Below, piece after piece: positions 24,126 to 34,335 of a stretch of DNA of 64,000 bases. The DNA is from Castanea sativa (Eukaryota > Streptophyta > Magnoliopsida > Fagales > Fagaceae), in contig NC_134013.1 of assembly GCF_040712315.1 (NCBI RefSeq), positions 58,548,501 to 58,612,500 of the forward strand, in the 5' to 3' direction. Position 1 is the stretch's first letter; every line of letters begins with the position of its first letter. Made by a program: the position numbers and the translations under genes. The notes beneath the pieces are model-generated. The model searched no databases. It was not told where the DNA came from and saw only the letters and a list, made by a program, of their open reading frames with translations.

Positions 24126-24390
24126 TTTGTAATATGTATGAAAATCGAGTAAACCACAATGCATCATAAGGTGACCAATTTATTAAAGTGCGGCGCAGGC
24201 TAACTTCAAGCCCACGTTTTCACACCCAAACTATTATTCTCTCTCTCTCTTTAGTAATTTCTTTTACAAGACTTTTCTTCTTCTGCCTCTGGGATATTAT
24301 TGTCTGGACTTGATGTGGGGTCATTTCGCAATATTCTCTATTTTAGTTTTTTAATGGGTTTTAAAGTAGCGAATGTGAATGCTCTTACGA

Positions 24391-24945
24391 TGGACTCAAA
24401 AAGAATGCTCCCACTAATTTGTTAAGAAAAAAAAGTGTGTTTTAAATGCAATAGTTATGCTCTCTAACTGTGCAGGTCTTTATGCTATTTGAATTACATG
24501 GGTAAAGTCAATTAAATGGGTATTGTTGAATCTTTCAATTCCTTCCGTGCATGCAATGAATGGATGCATGAGAATGACAAAAATTATGCTATTATGAGTT
24601 GTTGGCATATGAAATATTCCAATCAAGGAGTTAGTGGAGTGGGCCATAAAGATAATTCAATGAAAGAATGGACTCAAAAAGAATGCTCTTACTAATTTGT
24701 TAAGAAAAAAAAGTGTGTTTTAAATGCAATAGTTATGCTCTTTAACTGTGCAGGTCTTTATGCTATTTGAATTACATGGGTAAAGTCAATTAAATGGGTA
24801 TTGTTGAATCTTTCAATTCCTTCCGTGCATGCAATGAATGGATGCATGAGAATGACATAAATTATGCTATTATGAGTTGTTGGCATATGAAATATTCCAA
24901 TCAAGGAGTTAGTGGAGTGGGCCATAAAGATAATTCAATGAAAGA
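24391..24945 (+). repeat. Recent tandem duplication, 278-bp unit
   Basis: Unit 1 (24391-24668) and unit 2 (24669-24945) differ at only a handful of positions, for example CTCCCAC against CTCTTAC and ACAAAAATT against ACATAAATT. Both hold CTGTGCAGGTCTTTATGC and the same short reading frame starting MGIVESFNSFRACNEW; only in the second copy does it run on to 65 codons. The frame is unrecognised and could be a gene fragment. The near identity implies a recent event. Confidence 0.9.
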
Positions 24946-26918
24946 TCAACCATATAGCATTGGACTTTGTCTCAAATGCCAAATGGATTAGTGACTTGGT
25001 CAGCGGTGTGGAAATTATTACTAGTCTGCATTCCTTTCCTAAAGTCGATTAAGAAAAAAGGTTGTAATTATTCTGAGTGCTAAGCGGGTTTACCATCTTT
25101 AAGAAGCATGAAGGAGACAATGTAACAAATAGAAGAGCTTTTTTTTAATTTAATTAGTAGTATGTTTGTATTTTAATGAAGATGATTAAGACCCGGATAA
25201 AAACATGTAAGAAAGAGGCGCACGAATGAATCTTGAGAAACTTTTTTTTTCTTTTTGGATAGCAACAGAATTGATAGCATTGATTGTGCAGAACAAATAT
25301 GCATTGATTATTCTAAGGCTAAAGTTTCTGTGAGCTTGTAATTTCCCATTCCTCACTTTATTTTATGACACCGAACCCATGAGAAGAAAACAATGTTCAA
25401 AACAAAAAGTTTTGTGGCTCAAATAAATTGTCCGGTTCTCCTTTTGAAGAGAATCAAATTAGAACATATATATACACACACATAAACAGGTGTGTGTGTG
25501 TGGAAGTTTATGAGTTAGGATTAAGCTATACTTTACATAACTTTCAATTACTGTTTTTTTATTGAATTTACAAATTAAAAAATCGTACATTAGATTATAT
25601 GTTTTCTATGTTCTTACAATGCATGACAAGTTCATTTTAATTTTGATGTTATTTACTATTTGATTTAAAACCATCTATCAAACATTTAAACTTCAAGATT
25701 TTATAGTTTTCAAATATGCACAAAAAAAATGCATAAAAGATGGGATGGATTGAATGATAAATAACATTTGATTGACACGAATTTAGGTAAGCATATTAAG
25801 ATTATAGAGTACATGAAATCTATTAGTAGAGTTTTTAAAATTTAAATTCAATAATTAAATTATTAGGTGGCGTAACATGACACATATTATATAATGAATA
25901 CACAAGACCCAACAGGAGTTGCATTGATACCCCTATAAACCAACCCAAACATGTATACAAAATCAAAACAAAACAAAACAACACAAAACCCGAATTGGAT
26001 CGGTTGGATAATCTTCCAGTGCATTTTTCATATTGTTGTTCATTTATACATGTAACCAATCCTCTTTGCAATCTTTCCCCTAACTTCATAGTGGGCAGTT
26101 GAGAGTAGGGACTTGGGACCACATTCCAGGTCAGCTACATACACATTCAAGCCTTTAAATAAACTTCCTTGTCCAAATTAAATAGAAACCAAATTTTAAA
26201 AATAATATATTTTAAAACAACTAATTCATCATTGTTGTTTGCCTTTCTATTGTCGTAAGAAAGGGTAAAAATAAATAGTGCTTTAAGACAGCTCATGTTT
26301 TAGCTAAGAGAGTGATATTTTTTTTTTCCTGTTTTAGTCTGGATTGAGTTTGTTCCTCCTGATATTTATAAGATTTATATTTATGACATTTTAGCTATCA
26401 AATAAAATGTATGGCTTACCTCTAATACTTTTTTACTAAAATCTATTTTTGTTTTATTGAGAAACTGTCACATTACCTACAAACTAAATAAAAAATAAAG
26501 ATTAAAACTCACTACTACTTACTATTGTATATTTAAAATAATAGGAGATGTCCAATTAAAAAAGTACTGGAAATAAGTCAAACTTTAAAATAAATTGCCT
26601 CCTGGGGTTATTTTTCAAAAAAAAAAAAATATCATTGTTTTACTAATAAAAAATTGTCACACGTTTGGCAATTTTGTTAGATAGTGTTAACAAAACTTAG
26701 GCTAAACCTGAAATTTGCTACACTGTTCCCACCATCAATAAAAATAATTTTTTTTAGAATAATAAAAATAATGAATTGACATAAATGTTTATTATACTTT
26801 ATTTTTCAAAATGAAACTTAATGGCCAGTAGGCCACTCATTTTGTGTGAGAGGGAGTGCATTAGTATTTTTTTTTAAGGAAAAGAGTGCATTAATAATAA
26901 TAATAATAATATAATAAT
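24946..26918. other. Intergenic sequence
   Basis: AT-rich DNA with TG/AC microsatellites (about 25470-25502), poly-A/T runs and (AAT)n at 26893-26918. No coding or transposon structure that I can support. Confidence 0.5.
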
Positions 26919-27682
26919 TGTAGGGGGGTAAAAATGCTTAAATGCACATTTGAGACTTGGCCCTGGTTTGTTGGTATAAGTCTGTTCAATCAGAGTTTTC
27001 GAGACCCACAGGCCAGTTCACCCTACAAGGGGCAGAGGACTTGTCCGAGGAGGAGTATCTCCTCGGACGGGCCCAGTAAAGGCCATGGGACGTGCTAAAG
27101 GATTTAGAGACAGAATTATAGAAGATCTGTTGAGTAAGGCGTGATCCAAGCACTCGTTAGAAGGAGGAACGTGTGAGAAATACCAGAAGAGAAAAAAACT
27201 GCTACCACCACATTAAAGGTCCTGCACATACCTCCCTGGCCGCATTAATGGAGGAATGACCTCTAAACAGTAATATTCAGCATTCCAGCTATTGTTTGAA
27301 GACTTCAAGAAGGTGGTTGATGGGACAAGTATCTATGGGGAAAATGTGTGTTACACGTGGAAGAAACATGGAACAAGAAGATGGATATAAGAAGACGAGA
27401 GAGGTAAGAAGAAGGAGGACTTTTTTTGGAACTAAAAATTGTAATCTTTTGCTTAAAGAAAGAAAGGCAATACGAGTGGTCCTCGGCTTACGTCCGATGA
27501 GAGTTTTTTGTCATATTTATCTATTATTCGCATAGATCGCAGCATTCTAGCCTGTTTATTAACTCTCCAATATCCCTAACCTAGGTTTCAAACCCATACT
27601 CTACAAATTTCATTGTATAAGACTCTTTTCTTTGGGCCTGAGTCCATCTAGGGATTGGACCGGGTACAAATTGTGCACTTAC

Positions 27683-27683
<1 letters not shown>
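26919..27683 (+). mobile_element. Solo LTR inside an (AAT)n microsatellite, 765 bp
   Basis: It starts TGTAGGGGGG and ends GTGCACTTACA, and is flanked by ATAAT on both sides (26914-26918 and 27684-27688). Both flanks are part of an AAT microsatellite, so the duplication alone is weak, but the TG...CA ends and a compositional step at exactly these points support the call. A TATAAGAAG sequence near 27385 could be the LTR promoter. Its 79-codon frame at 27296-27535 lies within the LTR and is not a gene. Confidence 0.8.
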
Positions 27684-27715
<32 letters not shown>

Positions 27716-27793
27716 ACTTAATAATATTGGACATTAATTAGGTTCATATCTTTTTTAATGTTATATTTGCTTTTGTTATTTCTTACATTTTAA

Positions 27794-27965
27794 GGAGAAA
27801 TGTTATATCCATAATATTTTCACAATAAATTATAAGTGGTAGGCTGTTACTGGTTGTTATTGGTAAATAAAAAAGTGATTTAGTAGTGAATTCAAATTAA
27901 AACCAGTAATAACTTATTACCTAAAATTTGCTGTAAAAATGTTGTAGACATAGCACATTTTCATC
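27794..27965. mobile_element. Short MITE, family A (copy 2)
   Basis: It has the same hairpin plan as 3031-3222: GAGAAATGTTATATCCATAA and TTTTCACAATAAATT on the left, GGTAGGCTGTTACTGGTTGT in the middle, then AACCAGTAATAACTTATTAC and GTAGACATAGCACATTTTC on the right. Confidence 0.65.
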
Positions 27966-28574
27966 TAAATACTCTTTCACAATTGGTCACCAAATTGTTT
28001 TATTGTTCTAACAACTTTAAAGCATTTGAACACTAATTTGTCAAAGCTTTTAGCTCAAAGTTCTACAATTAAAACTATACAACCAAATGGAGTAATTTTT
28101 AAGTACTCTCAGAGTACGAAAAAATGATGCTCTCTTCTCTCACATTCATAGTGGGTCTACTCATTAAATTCATATTGGGGTTCACCATAAATGTGAGAGG
28201 AGAGAGCACCATTTCTTCGTATTCCAGGAGTACTTAAGATTTTTCCAACCAAATAAACCTTAGCATTCTAAAAAAAAAAAAAAAAATATGTTAATCTTAT
28301 ATTGGAAAATGAGTGTGAGTTAAAGAAGTTTAAAACATATGCTATGTATCCAAGAATTATGCCATTTTGAATATACACTACTTTGAGTTTCTTTTAGACC
28401 TTCTCTCCTCCTATATGTGTATTAAAATACTTAATATTCTTTAAAAAAAAAAAAACTATAGGCTTTAGTTATCATTAGAGTTCTTTAGTGCACTATTCCG
28501 GCTTTTAATATACTGAATAATAAATTGACAGAGATGTCAATATTTGTTTTCAAAATAACTATCAATGATTCAAT

Positions 28575-29151
28575 TAGGGGTGGCAATTTGTGTTCGTATG
28601 TCGGGTTCATGTCGTGTCAACTCTTGAGTATCCAACAATATAGGTCAACACTAACCTGACATGTTTTATTAAACGGGTCAAGATTTCTCAGCCCTAACAC
28701 GACCTATTTATTAAACAGGTTAGTCGTGTCGACCTATTTATCAAATTTTATTAAAATGAAAAAAATATTTATGAAAGAACAAACAAACAAATATTTTTAA
28801 TATAAAATTCATAATTAACGAGTAATTGCATCATATATAATTATTCAAAATTAAAGCATATCTAAATATCACAAATAATCAATCACAATATGTCAAAGAA
28901 AATAAACCACAACAACTAATAAGTTCATATACCTTGGGTTTGATGGATATATTAGTAAAATGTATTTTAATTAAACGAGTCAAACAGGTCAAACGAGTTC
29001 TATATGTTGAACACTAACCCAACTCATTTATTAAACGGGTCAGTTATGTCAACCCAAATATGACACGAACCCATTAAGCCTCAATCCATAATCTGCTATT
29101 TCATATCGTATCATGTCGAGTTCGTGGGTGGTGTCCAATTTTGCCACCCTA
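28575..29151. mobile_element. hAT-type MITE with TAGGGGTGGCAA ends, 577 bp
   Basis: The ends TAGGGGTGGCAA and TTGCCACCCTA are inverted copies. The exact 8-bp duplication GATTCAAT lies at 28567-28574 and 29152-29159. The subterminal left part (GTCGGGTTCATGTCGTGTC) is mirrored on the right (GACACGAACCC and ATGTCGAGTTCG), and TTATTAAACGGGTCA is repeated inside. Ends are shared with 56065-56724. No transposase. Confidence 0.9.
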
Positions 29152-29159
29152 GATTCAAT

Positions 29160-31000
29160 GCCCACCCATTTTAAGAGAGAGCTAATAATAATAACGATAA
29201 TAACAATAATAAAAACAATGGGGATAAGCAAGAATTTAAACGGTTAAGAGTTTGGAAGAACAGTTATAGACTTATAGTGGAACCATGTAAAATTAAGGGA
29301 TTTCAGAATACATATTTTTTAATGGAGCCATGAAAAATTTAAATTGCTTAATTTGTTTTGTTTCGTTTTGTGTGTGTGTGTGTGAGACTAATTTATTGCG
29401 TAATTTGTTTATATGTCCTCCTTATTACTTTTCTTTTGAGGACCTTTTAACTATTAAGTAGGACAAATTTGACAAAATAAAAAATAGACATAGTCTAAAT
29501 ATCTATAAAGATAATATATATTGACAAATAAGATTGTGGGATCTAGAAATACCAAATGGATTGTAATCGCTTTCTCAAAAAAAGAAAAATTCACCCAAAT
29601 GTTAAATCCATTCTCCATTTATTTATATTCAAAAAAGTGTTCATTTGCATTTTTCAAAAGGTGTTAATCTGGCTACGTTCCAATGGGTCTAGAATGACTT
29701 TAGATAATGATTTATAAATGTTTTTATGAAAAATTTTTTATGGGAATGTTTTTATGTAATTTTATTTCATGATCTCTTTACTTTAAAAAAGAAAAACAAA
29801 AATTAATGGCATCCTTGTTGCCTAGACAAAATAAACAAAAACTGGCATTGTTGTTGTGTGCACAAAAGTTAAATATTATTTTGCAAAGAGATGCCATATT
29901 CTACATTATCAATTAAAGAAGATATTCCAAATTTTGCTTCAAATCTAATCTGGACCCCGTCAACCACCAAAAAATGGAGAGTACTAGTTCGTGGAGTATA
30001 GTTAACTAATAAATTCAATTTTTAATTTGGTCTAAATCCAATTCACAAATGTCAACCTTTTCAAGAGTGGGTTTGTTTTCTTATTTTATTTTATTTTACT
30101 TGATTTTTAATATTCTTTTTCTTGTAAAGGTGTGGTAACTGGAGTTAATGGTTGAGGTCAATCACAACTTTTTTTAAAGCTGTTATTTGGTTGGGGGGGG
30201 GGGGGGGTGTAGAGTGGAGAGAGACAAATCAAATTTGCGATACGGCAATTAGGGTTTAGGAATTCTGAACAATATACTCTCCATTTCACTTGGAATGGTG
30301 AAAATTCATTTCATGGTTAAAATTTGACTCATCGAATTTAATTGTGTATAAACTACCATGTCATTTATATTTTAAATAGTGTGACATTATATATTTTTAA
30401 GTTTGTAATATCTAATGCCTTCTATAAAAAAAAGTTTGTAATATTTAATCTGAATAATGAAACAAATTAATTTTTAATGAAATTTTTTTCTTTTTATGAG
30501 CCAATATAAACATAGACGGTAATTTTTGTAAAATCTAATATCAATGCTCACCCTTGGAATTTGAAACATCTTTGATTTGGCTTGGTTTGGTTTGGATGGA
30601 TATTGATTTTGTTTTTAGGGCTTTTCTATTTTCCACGAAACTCCTGTTTTAGTCTTCATTTTTCAGAGAATATAGATATGAAAAGCATTGAAAAATCAAC
30701 CAAAGGAACAAAGAAACACAAAGTTCAAAGGAGGCGGATACGCCTATGTTTAATGACCACCCTCGTAGTCGTACGGCCATAAAACCCCAAAATTAGGCAT
30801 ATTATTTTATATAAAAAAATCTTAATACCACATAAAAATGTACAATTTTTTGTCATCAGGCCTTGTTTGGCACACGGTAATTGGTGGAGAAGAAAAATGA
30901 TAAGTTTATGAGTTAGTGTCAAACAATCAATTTAGTCTCTTACACAAGAGCGGCACCACGAGGGGGTTCTGAACCCCCTAACTTCAACAAAAACAAAAAA
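29160..31000. other. Intergenic sequence with a 15-base G run
   Basis: AT-rich DNA with no recognised gene. A pure run of 15 G lies at 30193-30207. A short sequence at 30950-30985 with GAGGGGGTTCTGAACCCCCT is a perfect GC-rich palindrome and may mark an eroded transposon end. Confidence 0.45.
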
Positions 31001-31004
31001 AAAG

Positions 31005-31345
31005 TTATATATAAAAAATAATTTTTAATTAGTTTATTTTATACTTAAAAATATTTTTGCATATTGATGTGTGGGTTAACAAATAATATAGTGTCAGTGG
31101 GTTATATTTTGTCATTTTAGTTTAAAATATTTTTATAAAAATAATGACAACTGCATAAAAAAATAATTTATATATAAAAAATAATTTTTTATTAGTTTAT
31201 TTTATACTTAAAAATATTTTTGCATATTGATGTGTGGATGAATATTGATGCGTGGGTTAACAAATAATATAGTGTCAGTGGGTTGCATTTTGTCATTTTA
31301 GATTAAAATATTTTTATAAAAATAATGATAACTGCATAAAAATAA
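31005..31345. repeat. Tandem duplication, about 163-178 bp unit
   Basis: The block TATATATAAAAAATAATTTT ... TGTCAGTGGGTT ... ATAATGACAACTGCATAAAA occurs twice, offset by 163 bases at its start. The second unit is longer because GGATGAATATTGATGCGTG replaces a simple GTGGG, itself an internal 15-16 base duplication. Confidence 0.8.
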
Positions 31346-31601
31346 ATAAATGTTATACAAACTTAACAAAATAAAATGGTCACATCTAGTCACATTGACA
31401 ATAGATAATAAAAATTGATAATGAACTGTCATGTAATGATTTAAAAAAATAAAAACTCGTAGAAGTTGTAAAATTTCATATATTTGTATTTTTTTATGAC
31501 TTGATATATTCAATTTTTTTTTCATTAAATTTTATTTAATTTAAATTTTTTAATGACCCCCTACAAAAATTCCTAGAGTCGTCACTGTTCTTACAATATA
31601 C

Positions 31602-32045
31602 GAAAGTTGTGACAAAAGTTGTGAGTTTATTTATTTATTTTTTTGAGTAAAAGTCGTGAGTTTAATAGTTTATTTGTGACAACAAAAAAAACTCTTTTAT
31701 TTTTTGGAAAATTTTAAAACCATAACTTTTTTTACAATTTTTGTCACGTGACAAATTTTGAATAATGGAGTAAAAGTGATGGACCTACAACTCTACCACT
31801 TACGATTAGTCACTTGATAAGAAAGTTATGACAAAAGTTGTGAATTTATTTATTTATTTATTTTTTGAGCAAAAGTCGTGAGTTTAATAGTTTATTTGTG
31901 ACAACAAAAGAACTCTTTTCTTGTTTGAAAAATGTTAAAACCATAACTTTTCTTACAATTTTTGTATGCTCACGTGACAAATTTTAGGTAGTAGAGTAAA
32001 AGTGATGGGTCTATAACTTTACTACTCACGACTTGCTACGTGAAT
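31602..32045. repeat. Tandem duplication, about 219-bp unit
   Basis: GAAAGTTGTGACAAAAGTTG starts the first unit at 31602 and GAAAGTTATGACAAAAGTTG starts the second at 31821. Both continue with AAAGTCGTGAGTTTAATAG, TTTGTGACAACAAAA, CACGTGACAAATTTT and AGTAAAAGTGATGG. Divergence of several percent suggests an older event than the 24391 duplication. Confidence 0.8.
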
Positions 32046-32254
32046 AAATTGTGAGAAAATTTATGCTCCTCGCATCACTGTTTTTTACTTACTCAATTTG
32101 GCCTTCTCCAAAAAAAAAAAAAAAATCCAATTGGCAATTATTCCTTTTGATTATTTTTAATAACCTAATTCTTTTTAAATTAATACAACAAAACCAATAC
32201 AATAAATAATGCCAAAAAAAAAAAACCAATACAAATAACCGCGTTACTTTCTTT

Positions 32255-32464
32255 ATTTCCAAGTCCACAAAGCCTCCATCTCAGACTTCTCTTTCATTCT
32301 CTCTCTCCTCGCTCTCTCTCTCTACACAGTTTCTTTCCTGAACTAGTCTCTCCACTCTCCAGTCTTCACTCTTGATCCACAAAAGTAAACAACAACAACA
32401 ATCAAAATTGCAAAACAAATAGCATCAAATTTTGTTGGGTTGTTACTTTTTTCAGGTGATAAGG
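32255..32464 (+). promoter_or_regulatory. Probable 5' untranslated exon of the CRLK2-like gene
   Basis: A pyrimidine-rich leader with TCTCTCTCC and CTCTCTCTCTC tracts, common around plant transcription starts, is followed by a good donor AAG/GTACGTGG at 32465. The next 1.7-1.8 kb has the T-rich character of a leader intron before the coding exon. The exact transcription start and the acceptor near 34215-34270 are inferred. Confidence 0.5.
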
Positions 32465-34152
32465 TACGTGGGTTTTCTTCAAGCTTTTTACTTCTTTGCT
32501 GGTTTTTTTTTTGGAAACATTTTGGTTTCTTGTGTTCTTCTGTTGGTTATGCTTATTGGGTTTATACTGTTTTTGTTGTTCTTCTAGAGGGTTTTACTTT
32601 ATGATCTTACTATTGCTGGTGTTGTGTTTTAACTTTTAAGGTACCTTATATGCTTGATTGTGTTGTTGGGTTGGTTCTGGTTCTTGGGTTTTTATAGTGT
32701 TTTGTTGGTTTTGATTGTGTGAGTATTGTTACTTTGGAGTTTAGGGAAAGAATTGTTACTGATGGTTATGTTAAATTATGGAGCTATCTTTTCATACTTT
32801 GTACTGGGGGGTTGTGTGAGTATTTCACATCTTGATAATTATATGAACATGTATGGTGAATGAGCATTTTGGATTAGTAGAACATTCTATTGTTGCTATT
32901 TCCTTCTGCATACCGCTGCAAATTTCTGCACGTAATTCGATCCCAGATGAGATAGAGTGTCCAGCAATTTTCATTCAAATTATGTGGTTATAGCGGGGTT
33001 TTACCTCAACATCGGCTCTATTGGGCAAAACTTTTTGGTGGATATGGAAAAGAGAAAAAAAAACATGTTGAGAAGAAAGAGCCAGTGAGCTTAAAGGGGG
33101 CAGAATTTAGTTGTTTAACCATTATTCTTACACTCCTCAAGTGGGGGTCCAAAATTCCTCTCTCAGTAGTTCAGACCCATCATATTGAATTCATAACTTT
33201 TTTTTTAATAAATGGGAGGTAGAGTGGAATTAGGGTTCAAACTCAAGACCATTTCTTTGAAAACTCTAAAATTTTAAGTTATTTCTTATTAGGGAAGGTA
33301 GAATTTAATTATTTAACCATTACATTAACACTTGGCCTGTCAAAGAACCTGCTAACTAAACAATACAAAATTTTTAAATTGCTTTCAGTTTGGTATAATG
33401 AGTTTAAGCAAACTCGGTATAAAATAAATAAATGACTTCAATTTTGTACTGGTTTTACTTTTGGTACAGCTTATATTAGAACTAAATCAATTCTGTGATT
33501 TGCCAAATGCTCCCTAAAGAATTGATTTTTTGTCTTGCTGATTAATATTTGTAACATGGGTCAACTGTTTTTAGTAAAGAAGACAAGCATAAATTCATAA
33601 ACATTATAAATAATGAATCTATTATAAATCTAAATTGAATTATAAACTATAAAGAGTAAGACGCTCCCATGCCCAGCTCTCAGCTAGTTGGCCGGGCAAT
33701 TTTATTAGGTGTAATAATGCTGCGATATGGAGCATGATCCCCCATTGTCTCATGTGGGGTATTTGGTTAGGAATGTTGAGAACGATTGGTTGATGTCCTT
33801 AAGCTTTTATTCCTCAGACTTTGTTGGAGTGGCTAAATGCTTTGGGCTTATTTTATTTTGTTGCTCTGCCTGATTTGCTTGGTCGTTTTACTTTTAATGT
33901 TTAATTTTTTGTGTACCTGATGTATACCTCCTGTATACATGGGTGGCACCAGAACAAACTATAGAATGCTATAGGTCATTTTACTGGTCTCCTCTGCAAG
34001 TAAACATTTCCATCATATTAGATTGGCATTAATACTTGATACAGCACAGTCATCATTCTTTGTGAACAAGATGTTCTAGACACTATTCTTCTTACTATCT
34101 GCTCAGGTGAATTTCCCTTGTTAGTTTAACGCTCATATGTCAGCAAAGAAGA

Positions 34153-34179
34153 GGGGGGGGGGGGAGGGGGGGGAAGGGG
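34153..34179 (+). other. Long G tract before the CRLK2-like coding exon
   Basis: The sequence reads G12-A-G8-AA-G4, about 155 bases before the start codon. It fits a potential G-quadruplex on the plus strand if transcribed, either in the leader intron or in the 5' untranslated region. Confidence 0.6.
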
Positions 34180-34335
34180 AATGAGCATGGGCTTTGAGTT
34201 GTCATTTTCTTCAGTTCCCTTTAGATAAGGTTCTTAAGTTTGCATGCTATTTGTCTTCATCTTATGACAGTGAATCTGTGGCATTTCTGCCCTGAAAGAT
34301 GTTTTCAAAGTCAGAATTTGAAAAATGACCAAAGA

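Noticed and set aside
30950..31600. Possible larger transposon between GAGGGGGTTCTGAACCCCC and ACCCCCTACAAAAATTCC
   Set aside because: The outer ends match only loosely and the flanks CTTACACAA and CTTACAATA are not a clean duplication.
34240..34335. Upstream extension of the CRLK2-like frame (MHAICLHLMTVNLWHFC...)
   Set aside because: Family proteins start just before the membrane segment. The extension lacks homology and probably lies in leader or intron sequence.
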